DNA from: Thioclava sp. JE_KL1 | GTDB lineage: Bacteria > Pseudomonadota > Alphaproteobacteria > Rhodobacterales > Rhodobacteraceae | DNA: 64,000 bases | NCBI RefSeq assembly: GCF_009296265.1 | Contig: NZ_WBJS01000001.1 | Span: forward strand, 1 to 64,000 | Direction: 5' to 3' | Shown here: one piece after another, positions 63,355 through 64,000 of the stretch | Layout: the number at the start of each line of letters is the position of its first letter | How positions within the stretch are numbered: the stretch's first letter is position 1 | The notes under the pieces: generated by a model | Seen by the model: the letters and a program-made list of their open reading frames with translations, nothing else | Told to the model about the DNA's origin: nothing | Databases searched by the model: none | Made by a program: the position numbers and the translations under genes

Positions 63355-64000
63355 TCATTCGGCGGGGAAACCCACGGTGCAGTCGATCCCGGCGGGCAGC
63401 TTGCCCTCGGGATTGGGCAGCGCGAGGCGCACTCCGAACGTGTCCGACGCCGCATCGAAGACCTTGTCGACGACGCTCACCGTCGCGTCGTATTCGCCGC
63501 CCACGGGTGCTGCGGGATAGACCTTCAACACCTGATCCTTCTTGACGCGGTCATACATCGACGTCGGCAGGAAGACCTCGACATGCAGCGGGTCGATCTG
63601 CGCGAGCTGCGCGATCGGCGCTTGCGAATAGACATATTCGCCCGGCCCCATCATCCGCGTGATCACCAGCCCGTCGATCGGCGAGCGGATCTCACGCCGC
63701 GCCAGCTGCGCCTCCACCCTTTGCAGATCGAGCTTCGCCAAATGTTGGTCCATTTGGGCCGAGCGCAGCTCCAACTGGGCCACTTCGGCATTGGTCTGGG
63801 CCTCCTGCACCTGCGCATCGGCCATCACGTTGCGCTTACCCATCTCGGTCGCGCGGTCGGCGGCCTTTTGCAGCAGCGCCACTTTGGAACGCGCGATGTC
63901 GATCGGCCCCTCGTCCTGTGCACGCTCCTTGGCATAGGTCAGCTGCGCCTCTTCGGCCTTGGATTCCAGCTTCGCGATCGGGTCGCCCTTCTTCACGGTA
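63355..64000 (-). CDS. HlyD-family periplasmic adaptor, 5' end outside the window
   Basis: About 213 residues are visible; the frame continues upstream past 64000. The residue opening the visible frame is a Val codon within the lipoyl-type region (VKKGDPIAKLESKAEEAQL), so it is not the start. A long helical hairpin (about 10-85), the second lipoyl half (IRSPIDGLVITRMMGPGEYVYSQAPIAQLAQ) and a beta-barrel region (VEVFLPTSMYDRVKKDQVL) follow. It is a membrane-fusion subunit of an RND, ABC or type I export system. Confidence 0.88.
   Translation of the reverse strand, partial: TVKKGDPIAKLESKAEEAQLTYAKERAQDEGPIDIARSKVALLQKAADRATEMGKRNVMADAQVQEAQTNAEVAQLELRSAQMDQHLAKLDLQRVEAQLARREIRSPIDGLVITRMMGPGEYVYSQAPIAQLAQIDPLHVEVFLPTSMYDRVKKDQVLKVYPAAPVGGEYDATVSVVDKVFDAASDTFGVRLALPNPEGKLPAGIDCTVGFPAE

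Overview
The window looks like a chromosomal segment of an alphaproteobacterium of the order Rhodobacterales (Rhodobacter/Thioclava/Paracoccus-like). The DNA is GC-rich with strong GC3 bias. Markers include an NDUFA12-type complex I subunit, a GapR-like DUF2312 protein, DUF2155, a TAXI-type fused TRAP permease, a membrane urate hydroxylase PuuD and a short-chain acyl-CoA regulator-like XRE protein. About 60 protein genes and one tRNA gene are supported. The assignment rests on gene content only; no search was run.

Layout. 1-1860: one end of an integrated element at tRNA-Thr(UGU), with a tyrosine recombinase enclosed by two perfect 81-bp inverted repeats. 1971-16850: core genes and orphans (FbpB-like permease, GapR-like protein, a degenerate FadB-like fusion, a DksA-like protein, a YeeE/YedE pair, a FliM/FliN-like protein, a symporter-type sensor kinase operon, a ScfR-like regulator, a MscS channel). 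17464-32557: a reductive pyrimidine (uracil/thymine) catabolism region with an ABC importer, a VOC protein, dihydropyrimidinase, an N-carbamoyl-beta-alanine-type amidohydrolase, two RutR-like regulators, a beta-alanine-type aminotransferase and PreA/PreT. RutR-type palindromes lie in both regulator intergenic regions. 32852-39706: housekeeping genes (accBC, a methyltransferase, aat, a DUF2155/MlaD/NDUFA12 cluster, clpX, clpP). 39929-42535: a chemoreceptor. 42578-44355: urate catabolism (puuD, uraH).

44515-49400: a 7-4-7 PHO-box-like site precedes a tight operon of a PlcP-like phosphoesterase, a membrane glycosyltransferase, a DedA-like protein and a GT2 enzyme. This suggests phosphate-starvation lipid remodelling. 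49397-56657: a BKACE (DUF849) enzyme, a class III aminotransferase, an RpiR regulator, a TAXI TRAP transporter and a universal stress protein. I infer uptake and degradation of an unidentified amino compound by transamination and beta-keto-acid cleavage.

56760-62756: a LuxI/LuxR quorum-sensing pair, a divergent LuxR-like protein that has the ligand domain but no DNA-binding domain, and then a polysaccharide cassette (UDP-sugar epimerase/decarboxylase, processive GT2, Tat-exported GH26-like hydrolase). The window ends in an HlyD-type adaptor cut by the right edge. The most interesting features are the HTH-less LuxR beside the quorum-sensing pair and polysaccharide cassette, the PHO-box lipid operon, the BKACE/TRAP cluster and the inverted-repeat recombinase module.
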